The notes under the pieces are model-generated. The model saw only the letters and a program-made list of their open reading frames with translations. It made no database searches and was not told the DNA's origin. A stretch of DNA of 47,276 nt from Chromatiales bacterium. GTDB taxonomy: Bacteria > Pseudomonadota > Gammaproteobacteria > Chromatiales > Chromatiaceae. Shown one piece after another: positions 1 through 6,932 of the stretch (the stretch's first letter is position 1; the number at the start of each line of letters is the position of its first letter). The position numbers and the translations under genes are program-made. The DNA is taken from positions 1 to 47,276 of the forward strand of contig JANQEV010000003.1 of NCBI GenBank assembly GCA_028278145.1, read 5' to 3'.

Positions 1-800
1 GTGGAGCCGGAGGTGTAGAGGATGAACATGGGATCTTCTGCATCCATCTCTTCTGGCTCACATACCTGGTCGGCAGATGCCAGGGCGTCGTGATACCAGA
101 CATCACGTCCGTCGGTCCATTCCACATCACCGCCACCGCGTTTAACCACAAAGCTGGTGTGTACATCCGGGCACTGTTCCAGGGCCTTGTCGGCATTGGC
201 CTTCAGTGGCAGGGCCTTGCCGGTGCGGATGGACTGGTCGGCGGTGATCAGGCACTGGCAGTCAGAATCCAGGATGCGGCTGGCCAGGGCGTCTGGTGAG
301 AAGGCACTGAAGACGATGGAGTGCACGGCGCCGATACGGGTACATGCCAGCATGGCTACCACGGCCTCCGGAATCATAGGCATGTAGATGGAGACACGGT
401 CACCTTTCTTTACTCCGCGGTCCTTGAGAGCGTTGGCGAACTTGTTAACGTCGGTATGCAGTTCCTTATAGGTAACCGCCTTGCTCTCTTCCGGGTTGTC
501 GCCTTCCCACAGAATGGCGGTCTGGTCACCGCGGCTGTCCAGATGCCGATCGAGGCAGTTTACGGAAACGTTGAGCTTGCCGCCCTTGAACCATTCGATA
601 TGCAGGTCATCCTCCATGAAACTCCAGTCTACGGCCTTATCCCATGGCTTGGACCAGGTGATGTACTCTTCAGCCTGTTCCGCCCAGAAGCCTTCAGGGT
701 CATCAATAGAGCGCTGATACATCTCCTGGTACTGCTCTTCTGTTACGTTGGCTTGGGCCGCAAAATCTGCGGGGACTGGATAGACTTTCTGTTCGGACAT
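1..800 (-). CDS. acs: Acetyl-CoA synthetase, N-terminal part (cut by window edge)
   Basis: AMP-forming acetyl-CoA synthetase, which makes acetyl-CoA from acetate, ATP and CoA through acetyl-AMP. The reading frame starts MSEQKVYPVPADF and runs about 266 residues off the left edge of the window. It contains the family's N-terminal cap (SKPWDKAVDWSF, WFKGGKLNVSVNCLDRHL), the RGVKKGDRVSIYMPMIPEA segment and IGAVHSIVFSAFSPDAL. It breaks off inside the A3 phosphate-binding loop (ILYTSGST). The start is fixed by AGGAGA seven bases before the ATG. It is the last gene of an 11.5-kb minus-strand block carrying a sodium:solute symporter, a DUF294 protein and a CbrA/CbrB-like system, which fits high-affinity acetate assimilation. 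Only the missing C-terminal half (with the regulatory acetylated lysine) is unseen. Confidence 0.97.
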   Translation of the reverse strand, partial: MSEQKVYPVPADFAAQANVTEEQYQEMYQRSIDDPEGFWAEQAEEYITWSKPWDKAVDWSFMEDDLHIEWFKGGKLNVSVNCLDRHLDSRGDQTAILWEGDNPEESKAVTYKELHTDVNKFANALKDRGVKKGDRVSIYMPMIPEAVVAMLACTRIGAVHSIVFSAFSPDALASRILDSDCQCLITADQSIRTGKALPLKANADKALEQCPDVHTSFVVKRGGGDVEWTDGRDVWYHDALASADQVCEPEEMDAEDPMFILYTSGS

Positions 801-961
801 ACTGTTTCTCCTAAAAAACGGTTTGGTGTATCAATCGTGTCTACGGCATCTGCCGTGTTTGTCCTCCGTGGCGGCCTGTCAGCTGCCAAATATGTTCTTG
901 ATGTTTCAAATAAAATTCAACGTATCATATTCATCAAGATTTAACGCTTCTATATATCAAT

Positions 962-1047
962 TGTTACTAGAAATTCATTCAATACTCACCCCGGCATCTG
1001 TCGATGATCTGGTTCAATTGCATTGTGGTTCTCTATCGGTCTGTTAC
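962..1047. promoter_or_regulatory. Two isolated TGTTAC half-sites upstream of acs (weak)
   Basis: TGTTAC occurs at 962-967 and 1042-1047. This is the same hexamer that forms the full TGTTAC-N5-GTAACA dyads upstream of the symporter and of the kinase operon. Neither copy has a matching partner half at the same 5-bp spacing. On the minus strand at 874-890 there is a poor sigma54-like element (TTTGGCAGCTGACAGGC), with GG and GC correctly spaced but three mismatches in the flanking positions. Hexamers occur by chance, so this is only suggestive. Confidence 0.2.
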
Positions 1048-1279
1048 TACATTGATCATGGGAGCAACCCAGATGTCGATTCAGCAGGAAAAAAGCCGGA
1101 AGCAGGATGGGGAATGCAAGCATCCATATCCAATCCATCCCCCCCTGGAAGCTCTCTGGCTCCAATAACCAGACAGTAAAGCTCTGCCCTGAGTTATAGA
1201 ACAGTATGGCAAACAGTACCCAGTAGATGCGCTTGGCTATGGGGTGTGTAAGGATGGCAATTAATCTAGTATTAATCAT
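986..1279 (-). CDS. Small two-helix membrane protein
   Basis: A 97-residue protein I do not recognise. Residues about 18-34 and 49-66 are hydrophobic and probably form two membrane helices. The C-terminal 30 residues are polar, with a Cys/His-rich patch (LGCSHDQCSNRP and later His residues). The ATG begins 5 bases after the TAA of the upstream DUF294 gene, which suggests translational coupling, although no Shine-Dalgarno sequence is evident. It lies between the DUF294 gene and acs on the same strand, so it may be an accessory of the acetate block; that is inference from position. The Cys/His tail could bind a metal, but nothing proves it. Confidence 0.55.
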   Translation of the reverse strand: MINTRLIAILTHPIAKRIYWVLFAILFYNSGQSFTVWLLEPESFQGGMDWIWMLAFPILLPAFFLLNRHLGCSHDQCSNRPIENHNAIEPDHRQMPG

Positions 1280-1284
1280 GATAG

Positions 1285-3192
1285 TTAGAATAAGTTGGCA
1301 CTAAATTCATCCTGCAGAGAATCCTGGAATCTCTTCACCGCTCGCATGGCCATCCTCAAGGTGCCTCTGGTCTGTGGGGTTAGTTCCTCCGGGTTTATCG
1401 ACTTGTCTAGTTTTTCTCCTCTCTCCGCCTGTTCTATCTGGTGTGTCAGCAGCATATCCAGTAATTCCTCATAGGCTTCGGTAACCGATTCGCACATGTC
1501 ATTTGAAAGCTTGCCGATGCGTACCAGGGCAGATAGACGATCAGTGGTATTCTGAACGGCCACACCACTCTGCAGGGCAAATATACGGGCTGCGTCAGCT
1601 ATAATGCGCAGGCCATTGCGCTTGATGTCTATCACCTCTATGGTTTTGCTCTTTTTTGATTTGGCAGCAATGGTCTTGGTTGTTATCAGGCGATTGAACA
1701 TGCCGATTGCTGGTGCCCCCTCGGCATCATGTTCCATCATCATCTGCAACAGCTTGGGATTCTGCTGTATCTCAACAAATAGATGCCTGCGTAGCTCTGA
1801 TGTGAGGCTGTCATCGCCGTACAGGGTGTCGAAATCAAACAGGATGTTTGACCAGCGCGCACCTTTTTCACTGGGTTGTCGGATGGTTTGGGTTATCTGT
1901 TGCTTCCATTTGCTGAGAGACTTCTGGTACATGGGGTTTCTGGCCATGATGTCACCAGGGCACAGAAAGTAGCCGACACGATCCAGGTTTTTGTTCATGC
2001 GTTTGCAGAAGGTGTCAAACCAGGCCTTGCTCTCTGCCTTCTCATAGTCTGGACAGTCCTGGACTATGATGCCGTTGTCCTGATCTGGATCTAGCATCAT
2101 CTCCTTGCGTCCACCAGAACCCATAATTAGTATGGCGAATCCACATGGTGGTTCACCATGGCCTTTGGTTTTCATCCATTTTAGAGTCAATTCAATGGTG
2201 CGGCGCTGCAGGGCAAAGTGGGTGTTACTCAGATGCCTTACAGCAGCACTGGGACGATGGTGTTCATCCTGTGCATCTGCTGCAGTCTCTTTGATCATCT
2301 TAAACAGGGCCTGTAGCTCTTTGATGCTGGCGGCCAGTTGTATCTGTGTCATCAGGGCACTGGGTCGGGAGATGAGCCTGCGCAGTATATCGGTTACAGA
2401 TATGATCCCAATTGGTTGACCCTGCTCCAGAATGATCAGTTGCTTGGCGTTGGTTTGGCGTTGAATCTCTTCCGCCTCCCAAATAGGGGTATCTGGGTCC
2501 AGTGAGACGGCAGTCTGGCAGGCATTCTCCAGAATTTGGTCTGAGGCTGCTGCACCTTTCTCCAGTAGTGCTTCAGACAGTCCAGGGAAGGTAATAATCC
2601 CAATCATGTGCCCTTCATCGGAGGTGATAACTAGACTGCCAATCTTGCGCTTTTTCATGATTTCAAACGCCTCCAGCAGGGTTGCGTCTTTGCTGCAGGT
2701 GGCCACGGGAGACTTCATGATGTTGGTTACCGGCTGTGCCAGTATGCCTGAGGTAATTCCACGCTCAGGGCTGCGTTCACGTAGTTTTTTTGCAATGGTG
2801 CGGTTAAGGGCATCAAACAGTGATGGGTGGTCCCGCTCCAGGATGTGAAACTCCTCTGCGCTTACTTCCAGGACCCGTGCAGGAGTAGTGGCAATTGCGG
2901 TGGAGGCGTAGGTGGCGTTATCCAGATAGTTTGCCAGTCCAATAAACTCTCCAGGAAGTACTTCATCCTCCCGTCCGGTTTTTCTGCGCAGGCGCATGGT
3001 CCCTAGGTAGGGGATAAAGATGGTGTTGCGATATTCATCACCGGGACGAAACAGTACATCGCCCGGGTTTAACTTATGGACTTTTGATTTGACTATCAGT
3101 GCCTCGAGGGCAGAGTGTTCAACGCCGCTGAAGGTGCGGGTACCTGAAAGCATATCAAGAACAGAAATTTTCCCTGTCGCAATCTCGTTCAC
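1285..3192 (-). CDS. cNMP-binding / CBS-pair / DUF294 nucleotidyltransferase-like protein
   Basis: A 635-residue cytoplasmic signalling protein. Residues about 20-135 form a cyclic-nucleotide-binding-type domain (LNPGDVLFRPGDEYRNTIFI, PGEFIGLANYL). Residues about 155-275 form a CBS pair (VTNIMKSPVATCSKDATLLEAF, then GIISVTDILRRL). Residues about 300-460 are the DUF294 nucleotidyltransferase fold with GSGGRKEMMLDPDQDNGI, and the rest is the DUF294 C-terminal helical domain. This architecture is commonly found beside actP and acs and is annotated as a putative signal-transduction nucleotidyltransferase; its reaction is not known to me. The start used is a GTG at 3192 with weak upstream GGGG; an ATG 13 codons later is an alternative. 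Confidence 0.9.
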   Translation of the reverse strand: MNEIATGKISVLDMLSGTRTFSGVEHSALEALIVKSKVHKLNPGDVLFRPGDEYRNTIFIPYLGTMRLRRKTGREDEVLPGEFIGLANYLDNATYASTAIATTPARVLEVSAEEFHILERDHPSLFDALNRTIAKKLRERSPERGITSGILAQPVTNIMKSPVATCSKDATLLEAFEIMKKRKIGSLVITSDEGHMIGIITFPGLSEALLEKGAAASDQILENACQTAVSLDPDTPIWEAEEIQRQTNAKQLIILEQGQPIGIISVTDILRRLISRPSALMTQIQLAASIKELQALFKMIKETAADAQDEHHRPSAAVRHLSNTHFALQRRTIELTLKWMKTKGHGEPPCGFAILIMGSGGRKEMMLDPDQDNGIIVQDCPDYEKAESKAWFDTFCKRMNKNLDRVGYFLCPGDIMARNPMYQKSLSKWKQQITQTIRQPSEKGARWSNILFDFDTLYGDDSLTSELRRHLFVEIQQNPKLLQMMMEHDAEGAPAIGMFNRLITTKTIAAKSKKSKTIEVIDIKRNGLRIIADAARIFALQSGVAVQNTTDRLSALVRIGKLSNDMCESVTEAYEELLDMLLTHQIEQAERGEKLDKSINPEELTPQTRGTLRMAMRAVKRFQDSLQDEFSANLF

Positions 3193-3550
3193 TTCGTCGC
3201 CCCAGTGATTTCAGTTAAATAGGAACGAAGAGTGATTGGTTGATTATGGTTGTAAGATACTGTTAATTTAGTCATAGTCACAGAACTGTTCTGTGTTGCA
3301 GTAATGTCAGGTTGATTATTGACGACCGCTGGATACATACTTAAATTTCTCTCGTAAAGGTGTGTAGTGATTGATTGGGTATTCTTAATAATAACTGGTG
3401 CAGTTGCTTACCACTCACTGACTCATCGTAATGAAGACGGTGAGAACGATATTGGCCATATGTTATTTGGTTCTATTGCCATGCTGTTCTTTATGCGGGT
3501 TCTCCTGGTCGATATCTTGAAAGTTTTCTAAACACAGCCTTTCCAACTGA
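3193..3550. other. Intergenic stretch with a short perfect palindrome
   Basis: 358 bp without a convincing gene between the TPR gene (ends 3551) and the DUF294 gene (starts 3192), AT-rich compared with its neighbours. The only structure I see is the palindrome CACAGAACTGTTCTGTG at 3279-3295, with 8-bp arms around one base. It lies about 90 bp upstream of the DUF294 start, so it could be an operator. It lacks a T-tract on either side and so does not look like an intrinsic terminator. It is not a LexA box, because CTGT and ACAG are not in the N8 arrangement. Confidence 0.4.
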
Positions 3551-4132
3551 TCAATCCATCTTGTATGGGCGTTGTTTTGCATCCCGTTCCGGTACCTTGA
3601 GCAGACGCTCTGACTCCGGTTTTGCCAACTGCTCCCGCAGATAATTGGCGCGTTCGGCAATCGTGGGTGGTTTTACATCCTGTTTGCGCAGGAATCTGGT
3701 CATCATTCCCGGGCCTTCGGCCGTTTCCGGTGCTAGCTTAAGTGCCTTCTCATAGTCGGCAAGAGCGCCCTCATGGTCACCCATACGGTCGCGTAGGATT
3801 CCGCGGTTCGCATAAGTAACGCCAAAATCCTTCTCGCGATTTATTGCGTCGTTATATATATTTAGTGCCAGGTCGTTTTCTCCCATCTGCATCAGGGCCT
3901 GGGCTTTGCCGCGCAGGTAATAGACGTTTCCCGGATTGTCTTTGAGTAGGGATTCATACTCTCTTAACGCATCTTCGTTACGACCATCTTCCAGGTGTTT
4001 AGCGGCAGCCTGGACTGAATGTGCCCCGGGTACACTTTCCACCAGGAAGCCGTCATATATGCTCCAGCCCACCCAGAGCAGGGTAATGGCGATGGCAATT
4101 CTTACCAGTGTCTTATACAGCTTCTCATCCAT
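3551..4132 (-). CDS. Membrane-anchored TPR protein
   Basis: A 193-residue protein with one N-terminal membrane helix (residues about 8-28, IAIAITLLWVGWSIYDGFL). About three tetratricopeptide repeats follow (AAKHLEDGRNEDALREYESLLKDNPG; AQALMQMGENDLALNIYNDAI; RGILRDRMGDHEGALADYEKALKLAPE) and then a charged tail ending QRPYKMD. TPRs mediate protein-protein contacts, so this is probably a periplasm-facing scaffold rather than an enzyme. Its ATG overlaps the stop of the small membrane protein at 4125-4358 by 8 bases, so the two are translated as a pair. Similar TPR genes occur near acetate symporter loci; a role in transporter assembly is only a guess. Confidence 0.85.
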   Translation of the reverse strand: MDEKLYKTLVRIAIAITLLWVGWSIYDGFLVESVPGAHSVQAAAKHLEDGRNEDALREYESLLKDNPGNVYYLRGKAQALMQMGENDLALNIYNDAINREKDFGVTYANRGILRDRMGDHEGALADYEKALKLAPETAEGPGMMTRFLRKQDVKPPTIAERANYLREQLAKPESERLLKVPERDAKQRPYKMD

Positions 4133-4358
4133 TTGGAGTGCCCAGTAGTTGCAGGTTGAAAAACCAGGAGAAGATGATTACCAACAGGATGGCGATGAAT
4201 CTGGACCTGGTCTTCTGTCCATCCATCTCCTCCATGGTTAGTTCATGCTCCTGTTTCTTTTGCAGGCGTCTGACACTCATTACCCAGATAAGTTTGTTAA
4301 CCGGGAAAAACAGCAGTAGTGCAAGCAGTGCTACAGAAAAATAAAAGTAGAGAGTCAT
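4125..4358 (-). CDS. Small two-helix membrane protein paired with TPR protein
   Basis: A 77-residue protein with helices at about 4-28 (YFYFSVALLALLLFFPVNKLIWV) and about 54-70 (FIAILLVIIFSWFFNLQLL), separated by a charged cytoplasmic loop (RRLQKKQEHELTMEEMDGQKTRSR). No family recognised. It starts about 90 bases downstream of the symporter terminator, so it probably has its own promoter or depends on read-through. Its end overlaps the TPR gene by 8 bases. The overlap, strand and conserved-looking loop make it a real gene despite its size. Confidence 0.75.
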   Translation of the reverse strand: MTLYFYFSVALLALLLFFPVNKLIWVMSVRRLQKKQEHELTMEEMDGQKTRSRFIAILLVIIFSWFFNLQLLGTPNG

Positions 4359-4451
4359 GTGGTTTCATCTCTGAATTTTTAGGTATGAGGAGCTAGTGTA
4401 ATTGGTATACCGTTGCCTGGCCACTCACAGCTGAAAACTCATAACAGATGT

Positions 4452-4482
4452 AAAAAAAGGGGGAGGGGAAAACCCCTCCCCC
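4452..4482 (-). terminator. Rho-independent terminator after the symporter
   Basis: On the minus strand a perfect 10-bp stem (GGGGGAGGGG / CCCCTCCCCC, 4459-4468 with 4473-4482) closes a 4-base loop. A run of seven T (4458-4452) follows it in the direction of transcription. It begins 20 bases after the symporter stop codon (4502). It ends the symporter transcript before the small membrane protein/TPR pair. Confidence 0.9.
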
Positions 4483-4501
4483 AATTCTACTCACTGATCA
4501 G

Positions 4502-6481
4502 TTATGGTGTATCTGTATCCATCTGGATATCACCAATGTCCTCATGCAGTGCTTCAACCTCTTTATTAGGAATAGTGGAAAGCTCCATCTTGTAGGCCAG
4601 GAACCACATCATGCCTACACCCAGAGCCCACCACAGCAACTGCCAAGTCCATATAGATGGCATACCGAACAGCCAGGTGCTGGAGTTGGTTGGGTCACCG
4701 AAGATGGTGTTACCGATAACGGCGCCGGGGCCGATGCCGATCAGGAACCATACCAGGGTGATAATCCAGGCCACCGGTACCAGTCCTTTCTTCTCTGGAG
4801 ACAGTGCCGCATGCTCGTGCAGGAAGTTATGGAAGGTCATACGGTGTTCCATATCATCGTCATTCTGGGTCATGGAGGAGATAATGACTGCCAGTCCCAG
4901 GTTGAAGATAATACCCCAGCCAGCGGAGTGTATGGTCATGGGCCAACGTCCCCAAGGCATGAACTGGGAGCCAATGCTCTCGGTCAGGGTTACGGCAACC
5001 AGGCCTGCGATCAGACCGATGGTTATGCCCTGGCGAGTCAGGTATGGCCACCAGCAGACAGCGATCAGGGCTGGCCACATCTGGAAGCCGTAGGCCACAG
5101 CCAGACCACCCAACAGTACCAGTGCATCGGTAGCTGTAGTGGCAACCACCAGTGCCGCCATTACGATGATGATAACGCCTACACGACCCCAGAACTTCTG
5201 TTGGGCGTGGGTGGCGTTAGGCATGACGTAACGCTTCAGCAGGTCACGGGTCAGCATACCGCCAGCAGTGGACATGTAGGCTGCACCGGTCGACTGCATG
5301 GCAGCCAGGGCGCAAACAGACAGCAGACCCACCAGCCAGGGTGCGGTCTCGGTCAGCAGATAGATCAGCTGTGGTACCAACATACCCTGCTTACCGGCGG
5401 AATCCATAATGTCCTTACCCTGGAGACCTGCAGCCATGACATTGTTTACCAGCTCCGGATGTGCCGCCAGGAACTTGGTATCAGCACCCAGGAAGTGGGA
5501 GCCGAGACCCTGCATGGCAGTGAAGAACATCAGGATAAAACCGATACCGAAGGAGGATGCCCATACCTGTTGTGGAGCAAATGGTTTCGGGTTCTTGTTG
5601 CCGTAGGCCCACATGGAGAAGGCTGGAGCAGACTGAATACCCATCAGGGCAAACATGTAGGTAAGAACCATGATGCCGGTCCAGGCTCCGCCCACTGGAG
5701 CACTTGCGGTACCCAAGCCTGCGCCGAACTGAATCACCCCGGGAATGGCAATATAGGATGAGTATCCCTCCGGTGTGGTCTTGCCAAACATTGCCTTGCC
5801 ATCAGGTCCGATAGCGGTCAAGGCAGCTATACGCTCATTCAGAGCGGCAAAACCACCAACCTCGTTCATGGCGATGATGCCGATGATTACGATACCGCCG
5901 GCTAGGAGAATGGCCTGTGCTGAGTCCACGTAGGCAACAGCGCGTAGACCACCGGATGCCACGTAGATGATAACCACGATGGATAGCAGCCACATACCTA
6001 CGTTGACTCCCAACATGCCGTCTGTCAGCACGTTGAACAGGAAGCCAGAAGCGCGTAACTGGATTCCCAGATAGGGAACCGAGAAGATAAGGGCTACCAA
6101 TACCACCAGGATACGGATGGCGTCCGACTTGAAGTAGTAGGACATCATCTCACCCGGGGTAATAAATCCAAAGCGTTTACCCAGCATCCACTGACGTTTC
6201 AGAAATATAACGCCAGTGAACGGAATGGTGATGGCGTAGAAGGACGCATAAGCGTACTGAAAACCATCACGGTAGATGAGACCCGGATGACCCATGAAGG
6301 TCCAACCGGAAAATGAGGTCGCCGTTGCTGCGAGGATAAACACCCACAGCGAGATTGAACGACCGGCTACGAAGTAGTCGCTGGCTGTCCTGGCGGATAG
6401 TGCACCTTTGATGCCCCAAAAGATGCAGTATGCCCAGTACAGCGCAACGAAAACGAACAACCAGACAACTTTAGGGTCCAT
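4502..6481 (-). CDS. Sodium:solute symporter (acetate/carboxylate type)
   Basis: A 659-residue member of the SSS/SLC5 family with about 13 hydrophobic segments. It carries family features such as DYFVAGRSISLWVFILAAT near residue 36, SGWTFMGHPGLIY, VPYLGIQLRASG, and ASGGLRAVAYVDSAQAILL, which corresponds to the conserved sodium-site region. It is about 110 residues longer than the E. coli acetate permease ActP, with extra loop sequence and a long soluble tail. Substrate is inferred from context: acs, DUF294 and a CbrA/CbrB-like pair are on the same strand. The ATG follows AAAGGGGGA. A sigma54 promoter lies about 100 bp upstream and a strong terminator follows, so it is a single-gene transcript. 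Proline or another carboxylate cannot be excluded as substrate. Confidence 0.92.
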   Translation of the reverse strand: MDPKVVWLFVFVALYWAYCIFWGIKGALSARTASDYFVAGRSISLWVFILAATATSFSGWTFMGHPGLIYRDGFQYAYASFYAITIPFTGVIFLKRQWMLGKRFGFITPGEMMSYYFKSDAIRILVVLVALIFSVPYLGIQLRASGFLFNVLTDGMLGVNVGMWLLSIVVIIYVASGGLRAVAYVDSAQAILLAGGIVIIGIIAMNEVGGFAALNERIAALTAIGPDGKAMFGKTTPEGYSSYIAIPGVIQFGAGLGTASAPVGGAWTGIMVLTYMFALMGIQSAPAFSMWAYGNKNPKPFAPQQVWASSFGIGFILMFFTAMQGLGSHFLGADTKFLAAHPELVNNVMAAGLQGKDIMDSAGKQGMLVPQLIYLLTETAPWLVGLLSVCALAAMQSTGAAYMSTAGGMLTRDLLKRYVMPNATHAQQKFWGRVGVIIIVMAALVVATTATDALVLLGGLAVAYGFQMWPALIAVCWWPYLTRQGITIGLIAGLVAVTLTESIGSQFMPWGRWPMTIHSAGWGIIFNLGLAVIISSMTQNDDDMEHRMTFHNFLHEHAALSPEKKGLVPVAWIITLVWFLIGIGPGAVIGNTIFGDPTNSSTWLFGMPSIWTWQLLWWALGVGMMWFLAYKMELSTIPNKEVEALHEDIGDIQMDTDTP

Positions 6482-6590
6482 TTGTCGAATTCCCCCTTTG
6501 CTAGAGTTTGTTTTTGACGGACTGCCGGTTTAGGTTTCGGAATGCCAACCCAATACTAAGGATTGGCGGACTAAAACTTAAACTACTATA

Positions 6591-6607
6591 AGCTAATTTT
6601 GTGCCAA
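6591..6607 (-). promoter_or_regulatory. Sigma54 promoter of the symporter
   Basis: Minus-strand TTGGCACAAAATTAGCT: the -24 element TTGGCAC is perfect, and the -12 element is TAGC in place of TTGC. The invariant GG and GC have exactly the standard spacing. The predicted start of transcription is near 6580, giving a leader of about 100 bases. An NtrC-family activator gene lies immediately upstream and its likely binding sites sit about 98 and 120 bp upstream of the start. Confidence 0.8.
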
Positions 6608-6666
6608 ATATAGAAGTTCTTATAAAACAGAGTGATGTGTGGATGAACGATTTTACTGGGGGTGGT

Positions 6667-6708
6667 TGGTGTTACCATGAGTAACACCATGTGTGTGAAA
6701 TGGTAACA
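6667..6708. promoter_or_regulatory. Tandem TGTTAC-N5-GTAACA activator sites (CbrB-type UAS)
   Basis: Site 1 is a perfect dyad with 9-bp arms, TGGTGTTAC-CATGA-GTAACACCA (6667-6689). Site 2 (6692-6708) is degenerate, TGTGTG-N5-GTAACA, with the same 17-bp layout. The two are centred 22 bp apart, two helical turns, so both face the same side of the helix. NtrC-family activators typically bind 17-bp dyads 80-150 bp upstream of a sigma54 start, which is where these lie. TGTTAC/GTAACA half-sites are, to my knowledge, those described for Pseudomonas CbrB, there with a different spacing. Confidence 0.75.
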
Positions 6709-6932
6709 GAGCCCATGAAAAAAGTGTGCGTTTAGCCTACCAGAGATTACGCAAAACAGTGTTGAGATGGTCGTCTATGGCAGAAGGATTGATTTGGTAT
6801 ATCTCATTGATATATAAGTAAATATTGTTTGTGCGTCCGCCGCTTGTGCCATGTTTTCGGCGTTTGTATAAAACACGTCATATGGGTGTGACTCATAGCT
6901 TTCTGGTGATTTTGGTGGCAGTAAAAATCCAG

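Larger units (their letters stand above)
6482..6932 (-). other. Regulatory intergenic region between CbrB-like gene and symporter
   Basis: 451 bp with no convincing gene. It holds the sigma54 promoter and activator sites listed separately. The predicted leader of the symporter mRNA (about 6580 to 6482 on the minus strand) contains AAAAACAAAC, which fits the A-rich AANAANAA pattern bound by Hfq/Crc in Pseudomonas, about 30 bases before the start codon. In Pseudomonas the slot immediately downstream of cbrB holds the CbrB-activated small RNA crcZ. Here I see only this single A-rich motif, not the repeated array expected of a CrcZ-like RNA. The 6709-6932 part shows nothing I can name. Confidence 0.5.

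Noticed and set aside
3463..3660. 65-codon minus-strand frame downstream of the TPR gene start
   Set aside because: Overlaps the TPR gene in another frame, without ribosome site or protein character.
4544..5761. 405-codon plus-strand open frame
   Set aside because: Lies antisense to the symporter and has low-complexity His/Gln-rich sequence typical of a shadow frame; no ribosome site.
6482..6932. CrcZ-like small RNA downstream of the CbrB-like gene
   Set aside because: Only one A-rich motif was found, in the symporter leader; CrcZ-type RNAs carry several such motifs and a terminator before the next gene.
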